A stretch of DNA of 64,000 nucleotides from Haliea sp. (GCA_002692965.1 NZNC01000013.1:62001-126000), one strand, 5' to 3'; numbered from the stretch's first letter, positions 24,647 through 34,501 are shown. The notes: generated from the letters alone by a model not told the origin. Numbers and translations: made by a program.

Positions 24647-25834
24647 TCATGGGGCGGCAGCGGGACGTTTATCGGGTGTTTGCGGAGCCGCGGTCGGTGT
24701 CTTGCGCTTCCATCGCAGGAAGGGGCGCTCGATGGCCTGATAGGTGGCCCTGGCGCAGAGAAGGGAAAGAAGTAGCCCCAGGACAGGCACGGCGAAAGCT
24801 TGCCAGGATGCGCTGTAGTTCTCGGGGCCAAATCTGTCCTTCAGAGGCTGTATCAGGAAGAACAATACCGGCACATGGTTCAGGTACAATGAATAGGAGA
24901 GCTTGCCCATGGTGGCCATGGGGCGGTTCAGCAACAGCTTGCTGCCGAGTGGACGATAGCTCAGCAGCAGGGCAATCAGCAGTGCCCAGACCACGGCTTC
25001 CCAGGTGTGCCGGAGATGCCACACACGCTCGGCATTCCAGTCCCCCAGGGCCGCGCCCCTGTGCAGCAGGTAGGTCATTGCCGCGAGCAGAACACAGGCC
25101 GTTATCGTACTGCCCAGGCGATTATCGCGCGAGGGTATGGCGCTGCCCAAGCGCACATACCACCAGCCCAGCGCCACACCCACGGCGAAGGCGGGCAGGC
25201 GCCCGAACAGTGATTTCGAGGCTAGCCAGGACACCATGGGTGTGACCGGTGCGACCACCAGCGCCCAGTAGAGATAGGCGAGCAACCAGCCGGTCAGGGC
25301 CAGATAGAGCAGTGTCCGGGCAGTGCCGCCGCGCAGGTAGAGCCAGCAAGCCAGTGGCAGTGCCAGGTAGAATTGCACTTCGGTGCTCAGTGTCCACCAC
25401 ACCACGCTGTAGGGAAAAATATCGAACCCGACGAACTGGAAGGTGGCTGCCTTGAAAGCAATGGGCCACGCTCCGCTTATCGCGCCGGCGAATAGCACGA
25501 AGGCGAAATACAGGGGTAGGATACGCAGGGCCCTGGCTTTCAGGTAGTCGATGATGGAAGGTTCAGCTTCACCGTGTTGCACCTGTAGCCAGGGCAGGCT
25601 CAGCAGGAAGCCGCTCAAGACAAAAAACAGTGTGACCCCGGTGTTCCCGGCGACAATCCAGGCCAGCAAGGCGCCCGGAGGCGTGTCCGGTTCGCCCCAG
25701 GTGATGCCGTGGCCGTGGTAGAAAAAGACCAGGAGGATCGCGAGCCCGCGCAGACACTCGAGCTCGAAGCGGTAGCTGGAGGGCCGGCGCAGACCCTCGG
25801 CCAGATTGATTGCATGGGAGGTTTCGCGGCTCAT
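24647..25834 (-). CDS. OafA/YrhL-type membrane acyltransferase (Acyltransferase 3)
   Basis: 395 residues with about ten hydrophobic helices. The family marks are RFELECLRGLAILLVFFYH near the N-terminus (catalytic His in FFYHG), GNTGVTLFFVLSGFLL, YLKARALRILPLYF and a C-terminal KLSYSLYLNHVPV. Such enzymes O-acetylate or otherwise acylate surface polysaccharide or lipid sugars. The ATG start overlaps the stop of the oxygenase gene upstream (ATGA), so the two are co-translated. It fits decoration of the glycan made by this region. Confidence 0.87.
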   Translation of the reverse strand: MSRETSHAINLAEGLRRPSSYRFELECLRGLAILLVFFYHGHGITWGEPDTPPGALLAWIVAGNTGVTLFFVLSGFLLSLPWLQVQHGEAEPSIIDYLKARALRILPLYFAFVLFAGAISGAWPIAFKAATFQFVGFDIFPYSVVWWTLSTEVQFYLALPLACWLYLRGGTARTLLYLALTGWLLAYLYWALVVAPVTPMVSWLASKSLFGRLPAFAVGVALGWWYVRLGSAIPSRDNRLGSTITACVLLAAMTYLLHRGAALGDWNAERVWHLRHTWEAVVWALLIALLLSYRPLGSKLLLNRPMATMGKLSYSLYLNHVPVLFFLIQPLKDRFGPENYSASWQAFAVPVLGLLLSLLCARATYQAIERPFLRWKRKTPTAAPQTPDKRPAAAP

Positions 25835-26829
25835 TCCACTCGTCGGTCGGTGTTGTTTCCGGTCTCTGTGTCGCCACACGCCCGGTTGCTCCGCGCCGCG
25901 ATGCGGCGGTCATAGGCCATGCGTTGCCGGACTGCGTCATCCCAGTCTTCGGGCGCCAGCGCGTGCAGACTCGCGTCCCAGCTGGCCAGGGCATAGGTCT
26001 TGCGGCGCCAGTAGTACTTCAGCGACGGATCCCGCCAATCCCGGTAGATCGCCTCCCAGGCCTGTCGCTGGAAGTGTGGCTGCAGGGATTGTGCGGTGAG
26101 GGGCTCGCCCTCGCGCTGGAAACGGTAGTCCACGGAAAGCCGCATGCAGTCGGTCAGATTGGGCAGTGCCCGGTGCACGGTGAGGCTGTGAAATATCAGC
26201 ATGTCCCCCGCCGCCATGTCCCCGGAGACCCAGGGTAGCCTGGCGTGTCGCGCATCCATCGCACACTGCCGGTGGCCGGCTCCGAGTGAAAATTTCAGCG
26301 GCAGCAGGCCCAGCTTGTGGGAGCCCCGGAGGATTGCCAGGGGGCCAAGCGCCTGTGGGCAGTCTCCCAGGGGTAGCCAGCTAGCGTAGAGTTCCGTCGT
26401 GCCCTGGTTGTTGGGGAAGTCCTGGTGCGGCGGTGTTGTCCATTCCGTGTTGGCGGGAAAGACCAGGCGGCAGATGGACAGCGGATGGGGAAAGGCACTG
26501 GGGCCAAGCAGGGCGCGCATCGGTGCCAGAATCGCGGGGTCGTGGGCGAGGGCGTGAAAGCTCTCCAGGTGCTGGATCTGGTCGTAGACGCCGAAGTAGT
26601 CGGCTTCGCCTTCCACGACCGGCCGGTGGCAGGTGTGTGCCCGCAATGGGTCCGGGCCGTCATCTATCCAGCCATGCTGGACACAAATCGCGACAATTTC
26701 ACGGCGCAGATCCGCCAGCTTCTCGCGATCGACAATGCCCCGCAAGTACAGGTAACCCTCGCGCTCGAAGCGGGTGCGCAAGGCCAGGTCGTCGCCGAGG
26801 GCGTCACTGGAGTCGGTAAAGGCCTGCAT
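25831..26829 (-). CDS. Phytanoyl-CoA dioxygenase family protein
   Basis: 332 residues; of the three oxygenases here it is the most like ordinary PhyH proteins. FEREGYLYLRGIVDREKL is the typical entry segment, H135-x-D137 (TPPHQDFPN) and H219 (LTVHRALPN) are the iron ligands, and GPLAILRGSHKLG the family signature. Its substrate is unknown. The start is ATG 26829. It heads a minus-strand operon with the acyltransferase and second oxygenase, and is divergent from fxsA across about 200 bp. Confidence 0.85.
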   Translation of the reverse strand: MQAFTDSSDALGDDLALRTRFEREGYLYLRGIVDREKLADLRREIVAICVQHGWIDDGPDPLRAHTCHRPVVEGEADYFGVYDQIQHLESFHALAHDPAILAPMRALLGPSAFPHPLSICRLVFPANTEWTTPPHQDFPNNQGTTELYASWLPLGDCPQALGPLAILRGSHKLGLLPLKFSLGAGHRQCAMDARHARLPWVSGDMAAGDMLIFHSLTVHRALPNLTDCMRLSVDYRFQREGEPLTAQSLQPHFQRQAWEAIYRDWRDPSLKYYWRRKTYALASWDASLHALAPEDWDDAVRQRMAYDRRIAARSNRACGDTETGNNTDRRVE

Positions 26830-26962
26830 GGCGGCGTCAGCTGTGGTTTTTATCGAGCACTTAGCATTCCACTGAAAGCTCCCGAGATCAATCCTCTCCG
26901 TGTGCGGTCTCGGTAAGACCCGGTATTTTGGCGGCTTCCGGCAAAGCGCAGTTCGCGATGGG

Positions 26963-26990
26963 CTTGCATCGTCGCCATTCGCCCCCATAG
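26963..26990 (+). promoter_or_regulatory. Candidate sigma-32-like promoter for fxsA
   Basis: CTTGCAT (26963-26969), 13 bases, then CCCCATAG (26983-26990) resembles the heat-shock pattern CTTGAAA-N13-CCCCATNT with two or three mismatches. It ends about 40 bp before the fxsA start. The similar but better sites before groES and clpB raise its plausibility. It is inferred from pattern only. Confidence 0.35.
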
Positions 26991-27031
26991 AGTACACAGC
27001 GGCGCTCTCACTCCCTGCGCCGGGAGATGCT

Positions 27032-27445
27032 ATGCGACTTCTCTTATTGCTGTTGCCCTGGCTGGAACTGTTCACCTTGATCCAGCTGGGGGTCGAAACC
27101 AGTGCCCTGACGGCGCTGGGCTGGGTCCTCCTTACCCTGGTCCTGGGGATCTTGCTGCTGCGGAAGCAGGGCGAGGGTATGCTCCGCCGCCTGCGCGAGA
27201 CCCAGCAGGGCTTCGTCATCAACCCCGGCTGGCTGGTGGACGATATGGCCATGGGCCTGGCGGCGGTGCTGCTGATGGTGCCCGGCCTGATTACCGACGC
27301 CTTGGCCGTATTGGTGATGATCGGGCCACTGCGCCGGCGGCTGGCGCGGGCCCTGGGTGGCCGGCGGCCCCGGCGGGAAGCCCCCGGCGATTCTCCGCAG
27401 GATGCCACCACCCTCGAGGGCGATTATCGCCGTCTGGATGATTGA
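27032..27445 (+). CDS. fxsA: FxsA family membrane protein
   Basis: 137 residues with three to four membrane helices: an N-terminal one (MRLLLLLLPWLELFTLIQLG), LGWVLLTLVLGILLLRKQG, and MAMGLAAVLLMVPGLITDAL, followed by a polar tail. The MVPGLITD segment is the FxsA signature. In E. coli FxsA affects exclusion of phage T7 by F factor; its normal function is not known. Start ATG 27032 with GGGAG upstream. It lies directly before groES as in many gammaproteobacteria. Confidence 0.92.
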   Translation: MRLLLLLLPWLELFTLIQLGVETSALTALGWVLLTLVLGILLLRKQGEGMLRRLRETQQGFVINPGWLVDDMAMGLAAVLLMVPGLITDALAVLVMIGPLRRRLARALGGRRPRREAPGDSPQDATTLEGDYRRLDD

Positions 27446-27525
27446 GGCGGAAGTCCTTGCCCCCGCTGCAGCTGTTGCTTTTGCAACTGCCTGACTTACC
27501 AAAGAAAATTCTCCCACTGAAAAAA

Positions 27526-27556
27526 TTTTGGCACTCTCGGTAAAAGAGTGCCAAAA
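27526..27556. promoter_or_regulatory. CIRCE operator (HrcA binding site)
   Basis: An 11-bp perfect inverted repeat TTTTGGCACTC / GAGTGCCAAAA with a 9-base spacer matches the CIRCE element TTAGCACTC-N9-GAGTGCTAA in geometry and core. It lies 104 bp before groES and just upstream of a sigma-32-like promoter. HrcA would repress groESL here in the absence of stress; hrcA itself is not in the window. Confidence 0.92.
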
Positions 27557-27561
27557 CACCC

Positions 27562-27589
27562 CTTGAAAACCCCCCGGTCGCCCCAATAT
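27562..27589 (+). promoter_or_regulatory. Candidate sigma-32 promoter of groESL
   Basis: CTTGAAA (27562-27568) is a perfect -35 for the heat-shock sigma factor, and CCCCAATAT (27581-27589) is close to the -10 CCCCATNT after 12 bases. Transcripts from it would start after the CIRCE repeat, so HrcA would act from just upstream or on another promoter. Confidence 0.55.
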
Positions 27590-27659
27590 CACCGGCAAGC
27601 CCCCGTTGGGGCCTGCCCTCGCGGGCCTGTATAACACCGTAACCAGGAGATCTTGATCG

Positions 27660-27950
27660 ATGAAAATCCGTCCGCTGTACGACCGCGTCGTCGTTCGTCG
27701 CAAGGAAGAGGAAGAAAAAACGGCCGGTGGCATTGTTCTGCCCGGTTCCGCCAAGGAAAAACCGAACCAGGGTGAAGTGGTCGCGGTTGGCGAAGGCAAG
27801 GTGCTGGACAATGGCACCCAGCGCCCCGTAGCCGTCAAGGTTGGCGACAAAGTGGTGTTCGGCCAGTACGCCGGCAGCAACACCATCGAAGTCGATGGCG
27901 AGAAGCTCATCATCATGAGCGAAAGCGAAATCTACGCCGTCGTCGAGTAA
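27660..27950 (+). CDS. groES: Co-chaperonin GroES
   Basis: 96 residues, the normal size. It starts [20 protein letters not shown] and contains the mobile loop ([18 protein letters not shown]) that contacts GroEL, and ends ESEIYAVVE. It forms the heptameric lid of the GroEL chamber. A strong AGGAGAT ribosome site lies upstream, and groEL follows after 52 bp in the same operon. Confidence 0.99.
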   Translation: MKIRPLYDRVVVRRKEEEEKTAGGIVLPGSAKEKPNQGEVVAVGEGKVLDNGTQRPVAVKVGDKVVFGQYAGSNTIEVDGEKLIIMSESEIYAVVE

Positions 27951-27999
27951 CTGGCGATACGTTCAACCGATTCATCAACTTCGATAGTCAAAGGATTAG

Positions 28000-29655
<1,656 letters not shown>

Positions 29656-29681
29656 GCGGCCCGCGTACCCACGCGACACTG

Positions 29682-29713
29682 GAAACCCCGCCTAGCGCGG
29701 GGTTTCTTTTTTT
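29682..29713 (+). terminator. Rho-independent terminator of groESL
   Basis: A 10-bp stem GAAACCCCGC/GCGGGGTTTC with loop CTAGC is followed at once by seven T residues. It begins 27 bp after the groEL stop. Confidence 0.95.
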
Positions 29714-29791
29714 CGGGCAGTGTGTTTATTTGTGGCGTGACCCCGCCGGGAGGCTTGGGTCTACAACCATAAACAGAATCGGGAGCACGAC

Positions 29792-30421
29792 ATGTCATCC
29801 ATGATCATTGAGTTCATCCTTCGCTGGTTTCACGTGGTGTTTGGCATCGTGTGGATCGGCATGCTCTATTACTTCAACTTTGTTCAGACCGAGTATTTCA
29901 AGGAGGCCGAGGCCGCAGCCAAGGCCGACGCGATGAAGAAGCTCGCCCCGCGGGCGCTCTGGTGGTTCCGCTGGGGGGCGATGTTCACCTTCCTGACCGG
30001 CTTCGCGCTGCTGCATTTCGTCGGCGCCATGAGCAACATGGTGGCCAGCTCGCTGATCTGGGTGGGCGCCCTGACCGGTACCCTGATGTTCCTCAATGTC
30101 TGGCTGATTATCTGGCCCAAGCAGCAGGTGGTGCTGGGCATGAAAGAGGGCGATGCCGCGGCCTGTGCGGCCAAGGCCGGCCTGGCCTCGCGCACCAACA
30201 CCCTGTTCTCCGGGCCGATGCTGCTGGGCATGCTGGGCTCCAAGCATGCTCCGTTTATTGAGGCCAGCACCACCGGCTTGATAGCGAGCTGTGCGCTGAT
30301 CCTGCTGCTGGAGCTGAATGCGCTGTTTGGCAAGCCCGGCCCGATGGCCTCCGTGGTGGGTGTGGTACACATGAGTGTGCTGCTGACCGCGGTCATCTGG
30401 CTGTTGCTCGCCTTCCTCTGA
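29792..30421 (+). CDS. PuuD/urate oxidase N-terminal domain-like membrane protein
   Basis: 209 residues with about six hydrophobic segments. The opening IIEFILRWFHVVFGIVWIG then MLYYFNFVQTEYFKEAE matches the membrane domain of PuuD-type urate hydroxylases, and His/Trp/Asn-rich positions are conserved in style. True PuuD carries a C-terminal cytochrome c domain; it is absent here, so urate oxidation should not be assumed. It stands alone between the groESL terminator and another terminator. GGGAG precedes the ATG. Confidence 0.75.
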   Translation: MSSMIIEFILRWFHVVFGIVWIGMLYYFNFVQTEYFKEAEAAAKADAMKKLAPRALWWFRWGAMFTFLTGFALLHFVGAMSNMVASSLIWVGALTGTLMFLNVWLIIWPKQQVVLGMKEGDAAACAAKAGLASRTNTLFSGPMLLGMLGSKHAPFIEASTTGLIASCALILLLELNALFGKPGPMASVVGVVHMSVLLTAVIWLLLAFL

Positions 30422-30492
30422 CAGGCAGTTGCCTGCGCAGCGTCGCTGCCCGCGGCCGGTTTGTCGGGCAGGGCGCGGCGAGGCCCTCCGGA

Positions 30493-30519
30493 GGCCAGCC
30501 GCTCAACGGCTGGCCTTTT
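30493..30519 (+). terminator. Rho-independent terminator
   Basis: A 9-bp stem GGCCAGCCG/CGGCTGGCC with loop CTCAA is followed by TTTT. It lies about 70 bp after the PuuD-like gene and should end that transcript. Confidence 0.85.
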
Positions 30520-30522
30520 GTG

Positions 30523-30528
30523 TATAAT
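30523..30528 (+). promoter_or_regulatory. -10 box TATAAT for the membrane coiled-coil gene
   Basis: A perfect TATAAT lies immediately after the terminator and 34 bp before the next ATG. No good -35 is present at the right distance (it would fall inside the terminator stem), so the promoter may rely on an activator. Confidence 0.45.
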
Positions 30529-30561
30529 GCGCGGCTACATTTCCCTGCTTGAAGAGCAGCC

Positions 30562-31359
30562 ATGGCCCAGGACGATCTCGATCACATTCCCTCCATCGTG
30601 CCCGGCCGGGATGACGACGATCCGGCACCGGTCAGCCGGCCTCGCGGTGCGCGTTCGGAAGCTTCCCCCCGCTCCGGTAGTCGCGGCAGCGGCGGTGGAC
30701 GCGGAGGCAGCGGTTCTCCTCCGGGTGCCGGGGGCGGTGGCTCCCGGGCCGGCATCGCTGTTGCCGTGCTCGCGCTGCTGCTGGCCGCCGGTGCGGCCTT
30801 CTGGGCCTGGCAGCTGCAGCAGAAACTCGGTCAGGCGAATGTCACCATGGAGCGTTACGCCCAGCGTATTGCCGACCTGGAGGACCGCCTCTCGGATACC
30901 GATGAGGGCCTGAGCCAGAATACCCAGGCCATGGCGGTCAAGATCAAGGAGCTGTACTCCGAAGTCGACAAGCTCTGGGCCTCGGCCTGGCGCCGCAACA
31001 AGGCCGCCATCGAAGAGCTGCAGAAATCCAGTTCGTCCCAGGGCAACAAGCTGTCGGCGACCGAGAAGTCGCTGGCTTCGGCCCAGGAACAACTCAAACA
31101 GGCTTCCGCGGACCTCGCGCGCCTGAAGAGCGTTGCCGGTGATCTGGAGCGATTGATGAGCAGTGCCAAGGCCAACCAGGCCGCGGTCGACCGCGCGACC
31201 GAGACGCTCAACCGTCTGAGTGGCCAGGTGGCCGGCCTCGCCAAGAAGGTCGAGAACCAGGAGCAGTGGCTGCAGTCCATCGATGCCTTCCGCCGCCAGG
31301 TGAACGGCTCCCTCACCGAATTGCAGGGTGCGGTGCGCAGCCTGCAGGCCACGCCGTGA
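30562..31359 (+). CDS. Single-pass membrane protein with periplasmic coiled coil, function unknown
   Basis: 265 residues. A polar, Gly/Ser/Arg-rich N-terminus of about 60 residues (cytoplasmic) is followed by one membrane helix (AGIAVAVLALLLAAGAAFWAW) and then about 170 residues of heptad-like helix (LQQKLGQANVTMERYAQRIA through LNRLSGQVAGLAKKVENQEQ). This layout suits a structural or adaptor protein of the envelope. I do not recognise a named family. It is a single gene between a terminator and a GC-rich hairpin. Confidence 0.75.
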   Translation: MAQDDLDHIPSIVPGRDDDDPAPVSRPRGARSEASPRSGSRGSGGGRGGSGSPPGAGGGGSRAGIAVAVLALLLAAGAAFWAWQLQQKLGQANVTMERYAQRIADLEDRLSDTDEGLSQNTQAMAVKIKELYSEVDKLWASAWRRNKAAIEELQKSSSSQGNKLSATEKSLASAQEQLKQASADLARLKSVAGDLERLMSSAKANQAAVDRATETLNRLSGQVAGLAKKVENQEQWLQSIDAFRRQVNGSLTELQGAVRSLQATP

Positions 31360-31379
31360 GGCCGCCCCGCGGCGGCCTC
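31358..31379 (+). terminator. GC-rich hairpin overlapping the stop codon, possible terminator
   Basis: A 9-bp stem GAGGCCGCC/GGCGGCCTC with loop CCGC starts within the stop codon of the coiled-coil gene. There is no T tract right after it, so it may protect the mRNA end or act as a weak terminator rather than a classic one. Confidence 0.45.
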
Positions 31380-31415
31380 CCTACACTTTCCGTTTAGCGA
31401 TACAGGAACTTCGCC

Positions 31416-32939
31416 ATGACCGTCATTCGTCAGGACGATTTTATTGACAGCGTAGCCGATGCGCTGCAGTTCATCTCCTATTACCATCCGGTCGACTTTG
31501 TGCAGGCGGTGCACAAGGCCTGGGAAATGGAGCAGAATCCCGCGGCGAAAGATGCCATGGCCCAGATCCTGATCAACTCGCGCATGTGCGCCCAGGGGCA
31601 CCGGCCGATCTGCCAGGATACCGGCATCGTCACCGTGTTCCTGAAAATCGGTATGGACGTGCGCTGGGATGCGAAGCTCTCGGTGGCGGACATGGTCAAC
31701 GAGGGCGTGCGTCGGGCCTATACCCACCCCGATAACGTCCTGCGCGCCTCCATTCTCGACGATCCGGCGGGTGCCCGTCGCAACACCAAGGACAACACCC
31801 CGGCGGTGATCCACATGGAAGTGGTGCCCGGCAACACCGTGGACGTGCAGGTGGCGGCCAAGGGCGGCGGTTCCGAGAACAAGTCCAAGTTGGCCATGCT
31901 CAACCCTTCCGACAGTATTGTCGACTGGGTGGTGAAGACCGTGCCGACCATGGGGGCAGGCTGGTGTCCGCCGGGCATGCTGGGCATTGGTATTGGCGGC
32001 ACCGCGGAAAAGGCCGCGGTCATGGCCAAGGAATCGCTCATGGACCCCATCGATATCCACGAGCTGCGCCAGCGCGGCCCCGCCAATCGGGCCGAGGAAC
32101 TGCGCCTGGAGATCATGGATGCCGTGAACAAGCTGGGCATCGGTGCCCAGGGCCTGGGTGGCCTGACCACGGTACTGGACGTGAAGATCAAGGACTATCC
32201 GACCCACGCCGCCTCCCTGCCGGTGGCAATGATTCCGAACTGTGCCGCCACCCGCCATGCGCACTTCGTGCTGGACGGTTCCGGCCCCGCCCTGCAGACA
32301 CCGCCGGACCTGAACGACTGGCCGGATATCACCTGGGAAGTGGGCGAGGGCGTGCGCCGTGTCAACCTGGACACGGTGACGCCGGAAGAGGCGGCCCAGT
32401 GGCAGCCGGGCGACACCCTGCTGCTCTCCGGCAAGATGCTCACCGGGCGCGATGCGGCGCACAAGAAGATGAAAGAACTGATTGAAAGCGGTGAAGGGCT
32501 GCCGTCGGACGTCGACCTGAAGGGGCGTTTCATCTATTACGTCGGCCCGGTGGACCCGGTGCGCGACGAAGTCGTGGGGCCGGCGGGTCCTACGACCTCG
32601 ACCCGCATGGACAAATTCACCGACTTTATCCTCGAGCACACGGGGCTGCTGGGGATGATCGGCAAGGCCGAGCGCGGCCCCGCGGGTATCGAGGCGATCA
32701 AGAAGCACAAAGCGGTCTACCTGATGGCCGTGGGTGGCGCGGCCTACCTGGTGTCCAAGGCGATCACGGATGCCCGTGTCGTGGCCTTCCCGGAGCTCGG
32801 GATGGAGGCGATCTACGAGTTCGAGGTCAAGGACATGCCAGTGAGTGTGGCGGTGGATGCCCGCGGCGTCTCGGTCCATGAGCAGGGGCCGAAAATCTGG
32901 CGCCAGAAGATCGAGGAACAGGCCCTCGAGCTGATCTGA
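31416..32939 (+). CDS. fumA: Class I fumarate hydratase, iron-sulfur type
   Basis: 507 residues, normal for single-chain class I fumarases, which interconvert fumarate and malate in the TCA cycle with a [4Fe-4S] cluster. Candidate cluster cysteines lie in RPICQDTG, GAGWCPPGMLG and MIPNCAATRH. The C-terminal beta domain is present (LLLSGKMLTGRDAAHKKM, then KFTDFILEHTGLLGMIGKAE). AGGAAC lies before the ATG. It is a lone gene, oxygen-sensitive by family, with no class II fumC in the window. Confidence 0.95.
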   Translation: MTVIRQDDFIDSVADALQFISYYHPVDFVQAVHKAWEMEQNPAAKDAMAQILINSRMCAQGHRPICQDTGIVTVFLKIGMDVRWDAKLSVADMVNEGVRRAYTHPDNVLRASILDDPAGARRNTKDNTPAVIHMEVVPGNTVDVQVAAKGGGSENKSKLAMLNPSDSIVDWVVKTVPTMGAGWCPPGMLGIGIGGTAEKAAVMAKESLMDPIDIHELRQRGPANRAEELRLEIMDAVNKLGIGAQGLGGLTTVLDVKIKDYPTHAASLPVAMIPNCAATRHAHFVLDGSGPALQTPPDLNDWPDITWEVGEGVRRVNLDTVTPEEAAQWQPGDTLLLSGKMLTGRDAAHKKMKELIESGEGLPSDVDLKGRFIYYVGPVDPVRDEVVGPAGPTTSTRMDKFTDFILEHTGLLGMIGKAERGPAGIEAIKKHKAVYLMAVGGAAYLVSKAITDARVVAFPELGMEAIYEFEVKDMPVSVAVDARGVSVHEQGPKIWRQKIEEQALELI

Positions 32940-32986
32940 GGGATGTGCGCTCGGCCTGACATCCGCATGTTAGGGGCCCGCTAGTC

Positions 32987-34435
32987 GTGGCGGCCCCGAG
33001 CTTCTACTGGCACGACTACGAGACCTTCGGCACGGATCCGGCCCGGGATCGCCCGGTGCAGTTCGCCGGGCTGCGCACTGACGCCGAGCTCAATGTCATC
33101 GGCGAGCCGCTGGTGATCTACGCCCGCCCCGCCAATGATTTCCTGCCCCAGCCCGGGGCCTGTCTGGTCACCGGCATTACGCCTCAGCTGGCGCTGGAGC
33201 GCGGCCTGCCGGAATGTGAGTTCATTGCCCGCATTCACCGCGAACTGGCGCAGCCGGGGACCTGTGGCGTGGGCTACAATTCCCTGCGTTTTGACGACGA
33301 AGTCACCCGATTTACCCTGTATCGCAACTTTTTTGATCCCTACGCCCGGGAGTGGCAAAACGGCAACTCCCGCTGGGACCTGATCGATGTGCTGCGCACG
33401 GCCTGGGCGCTGCGCCCCGAGGGAATCGAGTGGCCCCTGCGGGAGGACGGCAGCGCCAGCTTCCGGCTCGAGGATCTCACCGCCGCCAACGGGATTGAGC
33501 ACAGCGGCGCCCACGACGCCCTCGCCGATGTCGAGGCCACCATTGCCGTGGCACGCCTGGTCCGGCAGCGGCAACCCCGCCTGTTCGATTACCTGCTGGC
33601 TCTGCGTGACAAGCGCGCAGTGCAGGCCATGCTGGATATCCCGGCGATGAAGCCGGTCCTGCATGTGTCCGGCATGTTCGGGGCGCAGCGGCACAACATC
33701 GCCCTGATCGTGCCGCTGGCGAAACATCCCAGCAATCGCAACGAGGTGATCTGCTTCGACCTCCACAGTGACCCGGCGATGCTCCGCGAGCTGCCGACGG
33801 AGGAGCTCCAGCGCCGCCTGTTCAGCCGCGCCAGCGAGCTGGCGGAAGGCGAGGCCCGTCCCGGCCTGAAGAGCGTCCACATCAACCGCTGCCCCGTGCT
33901 GGCTCCGGCGAAGATGGCAGACCCGGCCACGGCCGCCCGGGTCGGACTGGACGGCGAGCGTTGCCGGGCGCACCTGGCCCAGTTGCGGGCCTGGCAGCAG
34001 GAGGACCCCGAGGGCATGCAGGCGAGTCTGCGTGCCCTCTACGAAGGGCGCAGCTTCGAGCCGGTCAGCGACCCCGACCGCATGCTCTATAGCGGCGGTT
34101 TTTTCTCCGACAGCGACCGCGCCAGCATGCAGCAGATCCAGCGGGCCACGCCGGCGGAGCTGGCGCAGCAGACCTTTGTCTTCGAGGATGCGCGCCTGCC
34201 GGAGATGCTCTTCCGCTACCGGGCGCGGAATTATCCCGAGAGTCTGGATGCCGCCGAGCAGGCCCAGTGGGAGGAATTCCGTTACCAGCGCCTGACCGAT
34301 CCCGAGGCGGGGGGCAGCCTGGTGCTGGAGGATTATCTGAATGAGGTGGAGTCATTGCTGGAGAGCGAGCGCTCCCCCGAGCAGCAGCGGGTGTTGCAGG
34401 CCCTCCTGGAGTACAGTGACCTGCTGTTGGTCTGA
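32987..34435 (+). CDS. sbcB: Exodeoxyribonuclease I
   Basis: 482 residues, normal for ExoI, a 3'-5' exonuclease on single-stranded DNA that works in mismatch repair and recombination. The DEDDh site begins with YWHDYETFG (Asp10, Glu12) and continues with GYNSLRFDDEVTRF and GAHDALADVEAT. The SH3-like and helical C-terminal domains follow. Start is GTG 32987, five residues before the conserved block. Confidence 0.95.
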   Translation: MAAPSFYWHDYETFGTDPARDRPVQFAGLRTDAELNVIGEPLVIYARPANDFLPQPGACLVTGITPQLALERGLPECEFIARIHRELAQPGTCGVGYNSLRFDDEVTRFTLYRNFFDPYAREWQNGNSRWDLIDVLRTAWALRPEGIEWPLREDGSASFRLEDLTAANGIEHSGAHDALADVEATIAVARLVRQRQPRLFDYLLALRDKRAVQAMLDIPAMKPVLHVSGMFGAQRHNIALIVPLAKHPSNRNEVICFDLHSDPAMLRELPTEELQRRLFSRASELAEGEARPGLKSVHINRCPVLAPAKMADPATAARVGLDGERCRAHLAQLRAWQQEDPEGMQASLRALYEGRSFEPVSDPDRMLYSGGFFSDSDRASMQQIQRATPAELAQQTFVFEDARLPEMLFRYRARNYPESLDAAEQAQWEEFRYQRLTDPEAGGSLVLEDYLNEVESLLESERSPEQQRVLQALLEYSDLLLV

Positions 34436-34472
34436 TTAGCGGTAATATCCCGCCCCCGAGGGTGTGCCGCCA

Positions 34473-34501
34473 TGGGCAGGCCACTGTCGCGCCCGTATAA
34501 T
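34473..34501 (+). promoter_or_regulatory. Sigma-70 promoter for pyrB
   Basis: TGGGCA (34473-34478), 17 bases, TATAAT (34496-34501). The -10 is perfect and the -35 has four of six matches; it lies about 50 bp before the pyrB start. Confidence 0.6.

Noticed and set aside
24604..25245. 213-codon plus-strand frame inside the acyltransferase gene
   Set aside because: Arg/Pro/Ser-rich shadow frame; the minus-strand acyltransferase is well supported.
27478..27510. TTGCAA with an A-rich -10 upstream of the CIRCE as a second groES promoter
   Set aside because: The -10 (AAAATT or GAAAAT) is poor and spacing is unclear; possible, but not supported enough to list.
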